Of a stretch of 50,737 nucleotides of DNA, positions 41,450 to 49,104 are shown one piece after another (position 1 is the first letter of the stretch; each line of letters begins with the position of its first letter). The DNA comes from Gammaproteobacteria bacterium (GTDB lineage Bacteria > Pseudomonadota > Gammaproteobacteria > CAIRSR01): the NCBI GenBank assembly GCA_963575655.1, contig CAUYTY010000088.1:1-50737 (forward strand). Direction: 5' to 3'. Under the pieces are notes generated by a model, which was not told the origin of the DNA, did no database searches, and was given only the letters and a program-made list of their open reading frames with translations. The position numbers and the translations under genes were made by a program.

Positions 41450-42130
41450 TTATGTTTTTATGATTTTCCTAAATATAATCAATGCACAACCTAAATGAAC
41501 CATCGCCAAGTAATTTCTTGCTTTACAGATGTAACGGGTACGAATCGCCCGAAAACCTTTCACCCAGGCAATTGTTCGCTCGACCACCCAGCGTCGGGCG
41601 GTACGCGCTTTCTTTCCTTTCCCGATTTTCTTTTCACCAATGCGGCGAATGTGTGGAACATAATCATTTTCCCTCACTTCTTTTTCGACGCGAGGGTAGT
41701 CGTACCCTTTATCTAAGCACATATTTTGGGGACGTTCTGGCGTCGGTTTAGGGCGCGGGAGAATATCGGTTTCCAACGTTAAGGAGACTAAACGGCTATC
41801 GTGGACATTGGCTCCAACAACAACTACTCCCAAAGGTATTCCATCTTGATCCACATGCAAATGGAATTTACTTCCGCTACGTCCTCGGTCGGTCGGATTA
41901 TGTCCTAATCCTTCTTCCGCCAAACATACTATCTGCCCCCGTACGGGCGCTTGTACCAATGAACCATCCATAGACTGCCATTCCCACCTAACGTCTTTAA
42001 GTTCTTGATACTCTTCAGAACTTAAACGAAGAATTTCACGAAAAACGCCAGCGACCTCCCATTGTTGAAAGTGCTCATGAACCGTACTCTTTGAGCCATA
42101 GATTAGTTGTGTCAAAGGTTTTTGCGGCAT
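41450..42130 (-). CDS. IS5-family (ISL2/IS1031-like) transposase, N-terminally truncated
   Basis: 226 residues with the complete DDE catalytic core: Asp in QSMDGSLVQAP, NPTDRGRSGSKFHL, Asp in CLDKGYDYPRVEKE, and Glu in RRWVVERTIAWVKGFRAIRT. The N-terminus begins within the conserved YGSKSTVHEHFQQWEVAGVF, so about 60 residues present in full IS5-type proteins are missing; an in-frame TAA lies just upstream of the ATG. The upstream sequence does not show the missing part in another frame. One IS end seems to lie at 41423; the opposite end is not found. Probably an inactive deleted copy. Confidence 0.85.
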   Translation of the reverse strand: MPQKPLTQLIYGSKSTVHEHFQQWEVAGVFREILRLSSEEYQELKDVRWEWQSMDGSLVQAPVRGQIVCLAEEGLGHNPTDRGRSGSKFHLHVDQDGIPLGVVVVGANVHDSRLVSLTLETDILPRPKPTPERPQNMCLDKGYDYPRVEKEVRENDYVPHIRRIGEKKIGKGKKARTARRWVVERTIAWVKGFRAIRTRYICKARNYLAMVHLGCALIIFRKIIKT

Positions 42131-42326
42131 AGCCGCGATTTAAATCCCAAGGCCACATGGAACAACCAAGAATATCTTGACAAAAACCATAAACGAACTG
42201 GTCTGCTCCCGTTATGAACACTCAAGAACTGTAGACTGAAACAACCGCCATCACCCAAGAAATTGTGTAATTGGAAAACAGCGCGGAACAGGCCATTGTT
42301 TCAATACTATTGAACCTCTTGATCGC

Positions 42327-42518
42327 GTGGTGGAAGACTATGCGTCTTTGGAAAAAGAAATCCAGGAACTCCGCAACGAGACTAACCGATTGAAGGGCGA
42401 GCAGGGTAAGCCTGACATTAAGGCTAGTAAGAAAGAAGACATGGACATTTCCTCAGAAACAGAACACAAAGAAGCTGAGGCAAAGGCCAATAGTGATATA
42501 GTGGCGACGGTTCGTTAG
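42327..42518 (+). pseudogene. N-terminal remnant of another transposase (IS66-like type)
   Basis: 63 residues, LEKEIQELRNETNRLKGEQG then KPDIKASKKEDMDISSETEH, matching the coiled-coil leader of a family of IS66-like transposases (LRDENNRLKGEQGKPDIK-type). The catalytic part is missing; the frame stops at 42516-42518. The open frame can be followed some codons upstream of the GTG 42327. Remaining sequence 42131-42326 and 42519-42679 shows no gene. Confidence 0.6.
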
Positions 42519-42679
42519 ACCCCGATGGTAAGAAGAAACGCTAGCACGAGTCGGAACTCAAGAATTTAACTCGTGACTGATGATATTTTTATTGCTATTT
42601 CTCAGACACAGGATTGTGGTTGAGTCAACGCAGAAATGTTCAACACGAGGCACTATTAGAAATAAAGGTAACCGTAACC

Positions 42680-43132
42680 GTGAACGTGAAAGATGAAATC
42701 TGGATGGGTCGGGCGTTGGAGTTAGCGCGTCAGGCGGGTGCAGAGGGTGAAGTCCCGGTGGGGGCGATATTGGTTCGCGACGGTATGATTCTGGGGGAGG
42801 GGTGGAATCGCCCGATTACGCTATGCGATCCCACTGCCCATGCCGAGATTCTAGCGCTACGTGCAGCTGCTCAATCGGTAGGTAATTATCGTCTCCCAGG
42901 CGTTACGATCTATTCCACCCTGGAGCCCTGTCCAATGTGTGCTGGTGCGATGGTCCACGCCCGTCTGGCACGTTTGGTTTTTGGTACCCACGACCTGCGT
43001 AGTGGTGCCGTTGTCAGTCAATTCGACCTGCTCCAGTCCGCTACGCTTAATCACCGTGTAGCTTGGGAGGTTGGGGTTTTGCAGGAAGAGTGTGCGACTC
43101 TACTTCGGGAGTTTTTTCGTAGTCGGCGTTGA
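42680..43132 (+). CDS. tadA: tRNA-specific adenosine deaminase TadA
   Basis: Deaminates A34 to inosine in tRNA-Arg(ACG). About 150 residues, cytidine-deaminase fold: zinc-binding His54 and catalytic Glu56 (TAHAEILAL), and the zinc cysteines Cys84 and Cys87 (EPCPMCAGAMVHAR). GTG 42680 or GTG 42686 is the likely start, with AAAGG upstream of the first; the frame back to TTG 42614 is not supported. It stands beside IS debris on its left and is convergent with rpoS. Confidence 0.95.
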   Translation: MNVKDEIWMGRALELARQAGAEGEVPVGAILVRDGMILGEGWNRPITLCDPTAHAEILALRAAAQSVGNYRLPGVTIYSTLEPCPMCAGAMVHARLARLVFGTHDLRSGAVVSQFDLLQSATLNHRVAWEVGVLQEECATLLREFFRSRR

Positions 43133-43146
43133 ATTTCCGGTTTCCC

Positions 43147-43203
43147 GACCTTATCGGAAATCTCGCGGCCTCTGATGGGGTCGCACGGTTTTTGATAACA
43201 TTT
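43147..43203. mobile_element. 57-bp relic of the GACCTTATCGGAAA MITE
   Basis: GACCTTATCGGAAATCT at 43147-43163 matches the terminal repeat of the 28012-28110 MITE. The right end (GGTTTTTGATAACATTT) is a diverged partner. It lies between the convergent tadA and rpoS genes. Confidence 0.5.
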
Positions 43204-43216
43204 AGTGACCGCGATA

Positions 43217-44236
43217 TCACGAAAGCAAATGGTCCAAGCGGTAGCCCTCACGCTCCAGAATCTCACGTAGCTGCTTAAGTGCTTCTATCTGAACCTGGCG
43301 GACCCGTTCACGGGTGAGGCCAAGCTGGCTCCCTACTTCATCCAAAGTGAAAGCATCGTAGCCGTTCAAACCAAAGCGACGCTCTACTACATTGCGCTGT
43401 TTTTCATTGAGCTGTTCCAGCCAATGCTCTATGTTAATAGATATATCGTTATTCTGGAGTAGATCGAAGGGATCGACGAGGTTGTCGTCTGGAATAATAT
43501 CGATCAGATCTCGGTCGGAATCCTCCCGGCCATGGTCTATTGTAGTGGCTCCGCTCAGATTGAGTATTCGTTTAACCTCCTCGATAGATTTGTCTAGGGC
43601 ATTGGCTACTTCCTCGGTGGTGGGTTCATGGTCTAGGTGTTGGGCCAATTTCCCCGAGGCCCGTAAACAAGAGTTGATCTCTTTGATCACGTGGATGGGT
43701 AGTCGAATCGTTCGGCCCTGATTCATAATGGCCCGCTCAATATTCTGGCGAATCCACCATACCGCATAGGTAGAGAAACGGAAACCGCGCTCCGGGTCGA
43801 ACTTCTTTACTGCATGAATAAGGCCGAGATTGCCCTCTTCAATAAGGTCGAGTAGGGCCAGGCCACGATTCATATAATGCCGTGCGACTCTCACTACTAA
43901 ACGCAGATTACTTTCGATCATATGCGTCCGCGCCTGAACATCACCTTGTTGGGCGCGGCGGGCGTAATATACCTCTTCTTCAGCGGTGAGCAACGGAGAA
44001 TCACCGATCCTGCTCAGGTAGAGCTGCGTAACATCCAACTCGGTATCCTGCAAATGAGGATTGAGGATACCCTCTCGATAGAGTTTTGAGTTTTCTACGG
44101 CATTGTGTTGCTCATCATCTCCACAAGGTTCTAGGCTGTTCTCTTTAATTTCAGCCCCAACCAAAATATCCATCTCTATTTTGGTCTCGTCTCCCGAGTC
44201 TTTGTGTTCACCAAATCTACCACGTTGACGACTCAT
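43217..44236 (-). CDS. rpoS: Stationary-phase/general stress sigma factor RpoS
   Basis: 339 residues, sigma-70 group 2. Region 1.2 begins at [20 protein letters not shown]. Region 2 has [20 protein letters not shown] and [20 protein letters not shown] (the -10-binding helix). Region 3 follows with [18 protein letters not shown]. Region 4 has the -35-binding [28 protein letters not shown] stands well before ATG 44236. Position downstream of nlpD is classical; in enterics the main rpoS promoter lies inside nlpD, and 96 bases with a small hairpin separate the two genes here. Confidence 0.97.
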   Translation of the reverse strand: MSRQRGRFGEHKDSGDETKIEMDILVGAEIKENSLEPCGDDEQHNAVENSKLYREGILNPHLQDTELDVTQLYLSRIGDSPLLTAEEEVYYARRAQQGDVQARTHMIESNLRLVVRVARHYMNRGLALLDLIEEGNLGLIHAVKKFDPERGFRFSTYAVWWIRQNIERAIMNQGRTIRLPIHVIKEINSCLRASGKLAQHLDHEPTTEEVANALDKSIEEVKRILNLSGATTIDHGREDSDRDLIDIIPDDNLVDPFDLLQNNDISINIEHWLEQLNEKQRNVVERRFGLNGYDAFTLDEVGSQLGLTRERVRQVQIEALKQLREILEREGYRLDHLLS

Positions 44237-44332
44237 AAAATTCCCTCCCTGTTTGTTATTGAGAAATCACCCGTTCCCCTTCTGTTTAAGAGAGGGGAGT
44301 GAGCCGGTTACGTTATTGCATGGCTGAGATAA

Positions 44333-45175
44333 CTATCGCTGAGGAAGGTAGGGTAGCGGGTCTACTGATTTGCTATTGCGCCGGATTTCAAAATGGAGCA
44401 CTACATGGCGGCGTTGATCTCTACCCATGTCTGCGATCTGTTGACCGCGTGTTACCCGATCTCCTTCCTTTACTAAAAGCTGCCGATTGTGGGCATAGGC
44501 ACTTAGATAGGTATTATTGTGTTTGAGAATGATCAAAGGGCCATATCCAATAATCCCGGTACCGCTGTAGACAACTTTACCCTCTGCCGCAGCATAGACC
44601 GGGTCGCCTTCACGGCCATCGATATCGATCCCCTGATTGTTTGACGAAAAATCGTTGAGAATTTTTCCACGGGACGGCCACTGCCAAGATATCCTTTCTG
44701 CAAATCGCTCTTCCATGATATCTACAGCCCCCACTGTTTTTGTATTCTCTGGAGTTTTTGAATCCTCTGGTAGAGCGAGACCTTTTCTTTCTATTGGTTT
44801 GGCGCTTTCCGGGGCGGTTTCTTTTGGTTTGATCGGAGAGGTGGAGCGTACCTCGCCACGTGTCTCGGGAGATTTTCCGGTAGTGGGCGGAGGGGTCAAG
44901 CGGAGACGTTGACCAGGACGGATGGTATAGGGAGGGGCAAGGTCGTTCCAGCGTGCGATATTGCGATAACTCTCTCCATGTTGAAGAGCAATGACAGAAA
45001 GGGCATCACCGGGTTTGACGACATATACGAGCCCCGCAGCCTCCTCGGGAGAAAGCTCAGGCAATAGGGGAGGGGAGGGCTCAGTGCTACAAGCGGATAT
45101 AACACACAGCCCCACCAGTATTGGAAGGCGTCTCCATTTCCTGCGAGTATTTCCGTCCAACGGTATGTCGTTCAT
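44333..45175 (-). CDS. nlpD: NlpD-like murein hydrolase activator lipoprotein
   Basis: 280 residues: a lipoprotein signal with lipobox ISAC (Cys29), a LysM domain (about 50-100; YVVKPGDALSVIALQHGESY), a linker rich in Lys/Pro/Glu, and a C-terminal M23 (LytM) domain (about 175-278; GIDIDGREGDPVYAAAEGKV, VLHFEIRRNSKSVDPLPYL). The first zinc His of M23 enzymes (HxGID) is Gln here (NQGID), so the domain is probably catalytically dead and activates an amidase such as AmiC. ATG 45175 overlaps the surE stop by one base (TAATG). pcm, which commonly lies between surE and nlpD, is missing. Confidence 0.93.
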   Translation of the reverse strand: MNDIPLDGNTRRKWRRLPILVGLCVISACSTEPSPPLLPELSPEEAAGLVYVVKPGDALSVIALQHGESYRNIARWNDLAPPYTIRPGQRLRLTPPPTTGKSPETRGEVRSTSPIKPKETAPESAKPIERKGLALPEDSKTPENTKTVGAVDIMEERFAERISWQWPSRGKILNDFSSNNQGIDIDGREGDPVYAAAEGKVVYSGTGIIGYGPLIILKHNNTYLSAYAHNRQLLVKEGDRVTRGQQIADMGRDQRRHVVLHFEIRRNSKSVDPLPYLPQR

Positions 45176-45921
45176 TACAGACCTTCGAGCCAACCTGCTA
45201 CGCGGTCAATGACCGTGTGGCGCGTTAAATCTACATGGATAGGCGTAACTGAAACATAGCGGTTGCGGATGGCGTGGAAATCAGTACCCGGACCCGCGTC
45301 TTGCTCTGGTCCGGCAGGTCCTACCCAATAGATAGTGCGGCCACGGGGGTCCGTAGCACGAATTACCGGTTCAGCCTTATGGCGGTGACCTAAACGTGTA
45401 GCCTTAAAACCGGCCAGTTCTCCCCACGGCAGATCGGGGACGTTGACATTGAGGATGGTATCGGCCGGAAGCGGTTCTTTTTGGATACGCATTACCAGGA
45501 CGCGCGCGACCGCTGCCGCAGTTTCATAATGCTCGTCCTTGAGATTGGCGAGCGAAATAGCAATAGCTGGCAATCCTAGGAAACGTCCCTCCATGGCCGC
45601 TGCGACGGTACCAGAATAGATTACGTCATCACCCAGGTTAGCACCGGTATTGATCCCGGATACCACCATGTTTGGCTCTTCCTCTAATAGCCCGGTAATG
45701 GCCAAATGGACGCAATCTGTGGGAGTACCATCCACGCGATAGAAGCCGTTGTCCGTACGCACTGCCCGGATGGGCGTGTCCAGGGTCAGCGAATTACTGG
45801 CCCCGCTGCGATCTCGTTCGGGGGCAACGACGACGATCTCGGCAATCTCACCCATACTTTGGGCCAAACAACGTAAGCCGGGCGCTTGATAACCATCATC
45901 ATTACTGAGAAGAATCCTCAT
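45175..45921 (-). CDS. surE: 5'/3'-nucleotidase SurE
   Basis: A 248-residue survival protein, a metal-dependent phosphatase acting on nucleoside monophosphates and short polyphosphate. The signature N-terminus [20 protein letters not shown] carries the metal-binding Asp-Asp. [13 protein letters not shown] and [20 protein letters not shown] are the other conserved blocks. ATG 45921 is preceded by GGAG at seven bases; the extension to 45957 is not needed. It is the first gene of surE-nlpD-rpoS. Confidence 0.96.
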   Translation of the reverse strand: MRILLSNDDGYQAPGLRCLAQSMGEIAEIVVVAPERDRSGASNSLTLDTPIRAVRTDNGFYRVDGTPTDCVHLAITGLLEEEPNMVVSGINTGANLGDDVIYSGTVAAAMEGRFLGLPAIAISLANLKDEHYETAAAVARVLVMRIQKEPLPADTILNVNVPDLPWGELAGFKATRLGHRHKAEPVIRATDPRGRTIYWVGPAGPEQDAGPGTDFHAIRNRYVSVTPIHVDLTRHTVIDRVAGWLEGL

Positions 45922-46187
45922 GGCAATACTCCATCCGCTTAAGGTGGTCGTTATCAATCACAGAATAGAGATTGTGAGAGCATTCCTTGCTTTCAAGATA
46001 TTTAATGAGTCAATTACCGGGATGGCTTAGTTAGTGATTACACATCCCTGTGTCTTGCATTCCGATAATCTCTGCCAGAATGACAACTTAATAGGTTATA
46101 GGTAGCAACTTAAGTCAAGACTACAGATCTCAACGATTCTAAAGAACAACGCAACCCACTCCCAGATTTACAAACGACCAACGCCAG
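45922..46187. repeat. Spacer with degenerate dispersed repeat
   Basis: From about 46026 to 46118 the sequence is a diverged relative of 14645-14735 (TAGTTAGTGATTACACATCC ... TGCCAGAATGACAACTT ... GCAACTTAAGTC). No gene is seen between surE and ppiD. The surE promoter should lie near the right of the surE start. Confidence 0.4.
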
Positions 46188-46223
46188 ACTGTGAAAGCTA
46201 CCGAAACTCTGTTCTTTCACAGT
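46188..46223 (-). terminator. Stem-loop downstream of ppiD
   Basis: ACTGTGAAAG (46188-46197) pairs exactly with CTTTCACAGT (46214-46223), 21 bases past the ppiD stop on the minus strand. The loop is 16 bases and no U tract follows, so it is a weak candidate for intrinsic termination. Confidence 0.5.
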
Positions 46224-46244
46224 GAGGCGTAGCGTTGATAGAAA

Positions 46245-48158
46245 TTAGAAACGTTCAGGGTGTACCACCACCTTGGTTTTTGCCTTGAGATCTGCGACCA
46301 ATGCGGTGAAATTCTGTTCACCTGCGGCGCGTGATAACTGGTGGCGCGCTTCGTCGCGGTCGGTTGCAGTTGTTGTGCTTGGGTCTCCCTCTTTGACCCC
46401 GGTAATCTGTATTACCGCAAATTCACCCCCAGATAAGACGAGACCACCATAACTCGGCTTGCCCTCGGAGGGTCGAGGCAAACGGAAGGCCTCAGCTACT
46501 AATTCTGCAGAAACGCCGGGGGCTTGGCGTCCCAACCCATGGGAATGTTGCCAGGTAAGTTTGGTCTGCTCTGCTAGTGCAGCGACATCTTTTCCGTCAC
46601 GCAGGTCCTTGAGGAGGGACTCTCCCATGGTCTTTGCTTGGGCCTGAGCACGTTCTTTGCGTATTGCTGTTGTGACGATTTCACGAACCTCATCCAAATT
46701 CTGGCGGCGGGTGGTCTGGTGGTCCGTCACTCGCAACACCACCAAACGGTTTCCGGAAAGCTCGATGGGGTCGCTGTTGTTGTTCTTGTTCATGACATCG
46801 TCGCCGAAGGCTGCTGTCGTAACCTTGGGATCGGTCGCAATCCCGCTACCACCACTCCTGGGGAAGGGGCCAACTGTCTGGATGGTGAGGCCCAACTGGG
46901 TCGCACTTGGCTCTAGGCTGTCGGGATGCTCATAGGCAAGGTTGGCCAAGGTCTCGGAACGTTCGAAGAACTGCTTTTCCCCCTGGATACGACGATACTC
47001 TTGCAATACAGTGGGTTGCGCCTCGGTAAAGGTCTGCTCGTGGGCAAGTTCAACACCCGTGAGTTTGATGAGGTGGAAGCCAAAAGTGCTCCGGATCGGT
47101 TCGCTGACCTCACCTTCCTTCATGGCAAAGACTGCGTCTTCAAATGGCTTGACCATGGCGCCACGCCCGAAGAAACCTAAATCACCCCCCTGCGAAGCTG
47201 ACCCTGGGTCTTGAGAGTGGGTGCGGGCAAGCTCCTCGAAGGGCACAGTACCAGCCACTATCTGTTGTCGCAGGTCGGTTATCTTCGCCTGGGCTGCGGT
47301 TATCGTTGCGGCGTCTGCCTTTTCGTCCACTGTCACCAGGATATGACTAGCCCGTCGCCGTTCCTCCCGCTGGTAGTTGGCGCGGGTTTCCTCATAGAGA
47401 GCTTGGAGAGCGGCATCGGTTGCCTCAATGCGAGAGGCTAATGCCTCTGCAGACAATTCTAGGTAGGCGATGGTCACCTGCTCGGGTACCAGATACAAAT
47501 CAGGGTGCTCATCGTAGTAGCGTCGTTGATCATCCTCGGAGACGGTTACCCCCTCCAAAAAACGGGCAACCGGCACGGTCAGAGAGGAGATATCACGAGT
47601 TTGCCCCTTGAGACGGAGGTGATCATCCACTTGAGAGGGGGTAACAAAGGCCGCGTCGACCAGGCCAGTGTAGAGCTGACGGATGAGCAAGGTGGCGCGC
47701 GTCCGCTGCTCAAAGGTAGCGGGCGTCATTCCTTGGTTGCGTAGCACCTGCTCGTAACGATCCTTAGAGAACCGACCACCGACCTGAAAGGCATCAATGG
47801 CATTGAGCTCGGCAGCGAGTAGGGAATCGCCGATCCGCATCCCCGTATTGCGGGCCATGTTGGTTAGGACTATGCGATCGACCAGGTCAGTGACTACCTG
47901 TTGTTTGACCCGTTCTTCGGTAAATCCGGACTGCTCAAACGCATTTCCCAGCATGGAACGGAGACGGTCGCGTTGCTGCTGGTATGCGAATTGGAAATCA
48001 CGTAGGCCAATCTCGGTGTCACCTACACTGAGGACAGGCACGTTGGGATTGGGGGTGAAGAAACTCTGAATTCCCCAAACGGCGAACACCAGAATGATGA
48101 GGCCGATGATAATCCAGGCAATCCAGCCCTGGGCGCGTTCACGGATGGATGTGAGCAT
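46245..48158 (-). CDS. ppiD: Membrane-anchored periplasmic chaperone PpiD
   Basis: 637 residues: one N-terminal membrane anchor (about 12-33; IAWIIIGLIILVFAVWGIQ), a SurA-N-like chaperone domain (about 35-255), one parvulin domain (about 262-365; ASHILVTVDEKADAATITAA, GGDLGFFGRGAMVKPFEDAV), then a C-terminal chaperone region. It sits at the Sec translocon exit and helps newly exported proteins. ATG 48158 gives the family start MLTSIRERAQGW; codons upstream to 48224 are excluded. It lies downstream of the hupB-tRNA unit, as in other gammaproteobacteria, but after a terminator, so it probably has its own promoter in 48159-48274. Confidence 0.95.
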   Translation of the reverse strand: MLTSIRERAQGWIAWIIIGLIILVFAVWGIQSFFTPNPNVPVLSVGDTEIGLRDFQFAYQQQRDRLRSMLGNAFEQSGFTEERVKQQVVTDLVDRIVLTNMARNTGMRIGDSLLAAELNAIDAFQVGGRFSKDRYEQVLRNQGMTPATFEQRTRATLLIRQLYTGLVDAAFVTPSQVDDHLRLKGQTRDISSLTVPVARFLEGVTVSEDDQRRYYDEHPDLYLVPEQVTIAYLELSAEALASRIEATDAALQALYEETRANYQREERRRASHILVTVDEKADAATITAAQAKITDLRQQIVAGTVPFEELARTHSQDPGSASQGGDLGFFGRGAMVKPFEDAVFAMKEGEVSEPIRSTFGFHLIKLTGVELAHEQTFTEAQPTVLQEYRRIQGEKQFFERSETLANLAYEHPDSLEPSATQLGLTIQTVGPFPRSGGSGIATDPKVTTAAFGDDVMNKNNNSDPIELSGNRLVVLRVTDHQTTRRQNLDEVREIVTTAIRKERAQAQAKTMGESLLKDLRDGKDVAALAEQTKLTWQHSHGLGRQAPGVSAELVAEAFRLPRPSEGKPSYGGLVLSGGEFAVIQITGVKEGDPSTTTATDRDEARHQLSRAAGEQNFTALVADLKAKTKVVVHPERF

Positions 48159-48274
48159 GGTGGTTGTATTAAGAACGGATGGGGGACAAGCGATACCAAG
48201 ATCGTCGTCGCGTCGGACGCCCAATGGGCAACACTCTCCCTGAATCCTTCCGACAAAACGATGACGACTGGCAA

Positions 48275-48310
48275 CAAAAAGGGCGCCCCCCTTATCGAGA
48301 TGCGCCCTTT
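48275..48310 (-). terminator. Intrinsic terminator after tRNA-Asp
   Basis: Read on the minus strand: AAAGGGCGC (48310-48302), a 15-base loop, GCGCCCTTT (48286-48278), then more T. This is a GC-rich stem followed by a T run, the best intrinsic terminator in the window. It would end the hupB-tRNA-Val-tRNA-Asp transcript before ppiD. Confidence 0.8.
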
Positions 48311-48408
48311 CTCAAGGCAACCAGCTAACCATTCCTTTCCTAATCTCTCTTGGTCGAAGAGGACAACAATTAAGAAGAAAATTGGTTAACGGCTGCCATC
48401 TCTAAAGA

Positions 48409-48485
48409 TGGCGGAGTGGACGGGACTCGAACCCGCGACCCCCGACGTGACAGGCCGGTATTCTAACCAACTGAACTACCACTCC
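48409..48485 (-). tRNA. tRNA-Asp (GTC)
   Basis: A 77-base cloverleaf including an encoded CCA (48409-48411). The acceptor begins GGAGTGG and ends CCACTCC. The anticodon loop is CTGTCAC (anticodon GTC); the T loop is GGTTCGAGTCC. The anticodon stem has one G-T pair. Confidence 0.96.
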
Positions 48486-48515
48486 GTTTAAACCATAAAA
48501 TCGCTAAATCGCTGA

Positions 48516-48588
48516 TGGGTGCTGAGGGGTTCGAACCCCCGACATTCGCCTTGTAAGGGCGACGCTCTCCCAGCTGAGCTAAGCACCC
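48516..48588 (-). tRNA. tRNA-Val (TAC)
   Basis: A 73-base cloverleaf with acceptor GGGTGCT/AGCACCC, D loop AGCTCAGCTGGGAGAGC, anticodon loop CTTACAA (TAC), and T arm GGGGGTTCGAACCCC. The 3' CCA is not encoded. It lies ten bases from the hupB stop and 30 bases before tRNA-Asp, so the three genes are probably one transcript. Confidence 0.96.
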
Positions 48589-48598
48589 TGAAGAGGTT

Positions 48599-48871
48599 TT
48601 ATTTTAACCTCTCCTTAAGCGTTTTACCAGGCTTGAAGCCAACTGTTTTGCTGGCCTGGATCTCTAGTACTTCTCCGGTACGCGGGTTACGTCCAGAACG
48701 GCCCGCACGCTCACGAACTGCAAAAGTCCCAAACCCAATCAGGGTAACACTATCCCCTTCCTGCAAGGACTCGGCTACTGCCTCCACGAGAGCATCTACC
48801 GCTCGCCCCGCCGATGCCTTGGAAATATCTGCCTTCTCGGCAACCTTATCGATTAATTCTGACTTATTCAC
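48599..48871 (-). CDS. hupB: DNA-binding protein HU-beta
   Basis: A 90-residue HU histone-like protein that bends and compacts DNA as a dimer. [20 protein letters not shown] begins the helical dimer domain. [20 protein letters not shown] holds the DNA-binding beta arm with the usual RxGRNPxTGE, and [17 protein letters not shown] ends it. GTG 48871 gives the exact family length and has GGGG six bases upstream; the frame extends to 48988 but that covers the promoter. It lies 116 bases downstream of the lon gene end. Confidence 0.96.
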   Translation of the reverse strand: MNKSELIDKVAEKADISKASAGRAVDALVEAVAESLQEGDSVTLIGFGTFAVRERAGRSGRNPRTGEVLEIQASKTVGFKPGKTLKERLK

Positions 48872-48958
48872 TTTCGTCCCCTTCGGTACCACTGCGACCC
48901 GGTTTCCATCAACCGGTCTCATCTTTGGTTTGTTATGGGCTTGGGTTGTAACGCAGGT

Positions 48959-48988
48959 CTTATACCAACTACCGAAAACCTGTGTCAA
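48959..48988 (-). promoter_or_regulatory. Sigma-70-type promoter of hupB
   Basis: On the minus strand TTGACA (48988-48983) and TATAAG (48964-48959) stand 18 bases apart, about 88 bases before the hupB GTG. The -35 box is a perfect consensus. This would drive hupB and the two tRNAs independently of lon. Confidence 0.7.
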
Positions 48989-49104
48989 GAACGGGATTCT
49001 AGCTTCTTCATCTTGATCTCAGCACCCGTCCTGATTAGCCCGCAGCTAGAGCCGATCATTGGCACTCTGAGCAGGACTCAAAATACCTATTGAGGCCAGT
49101 AAAA

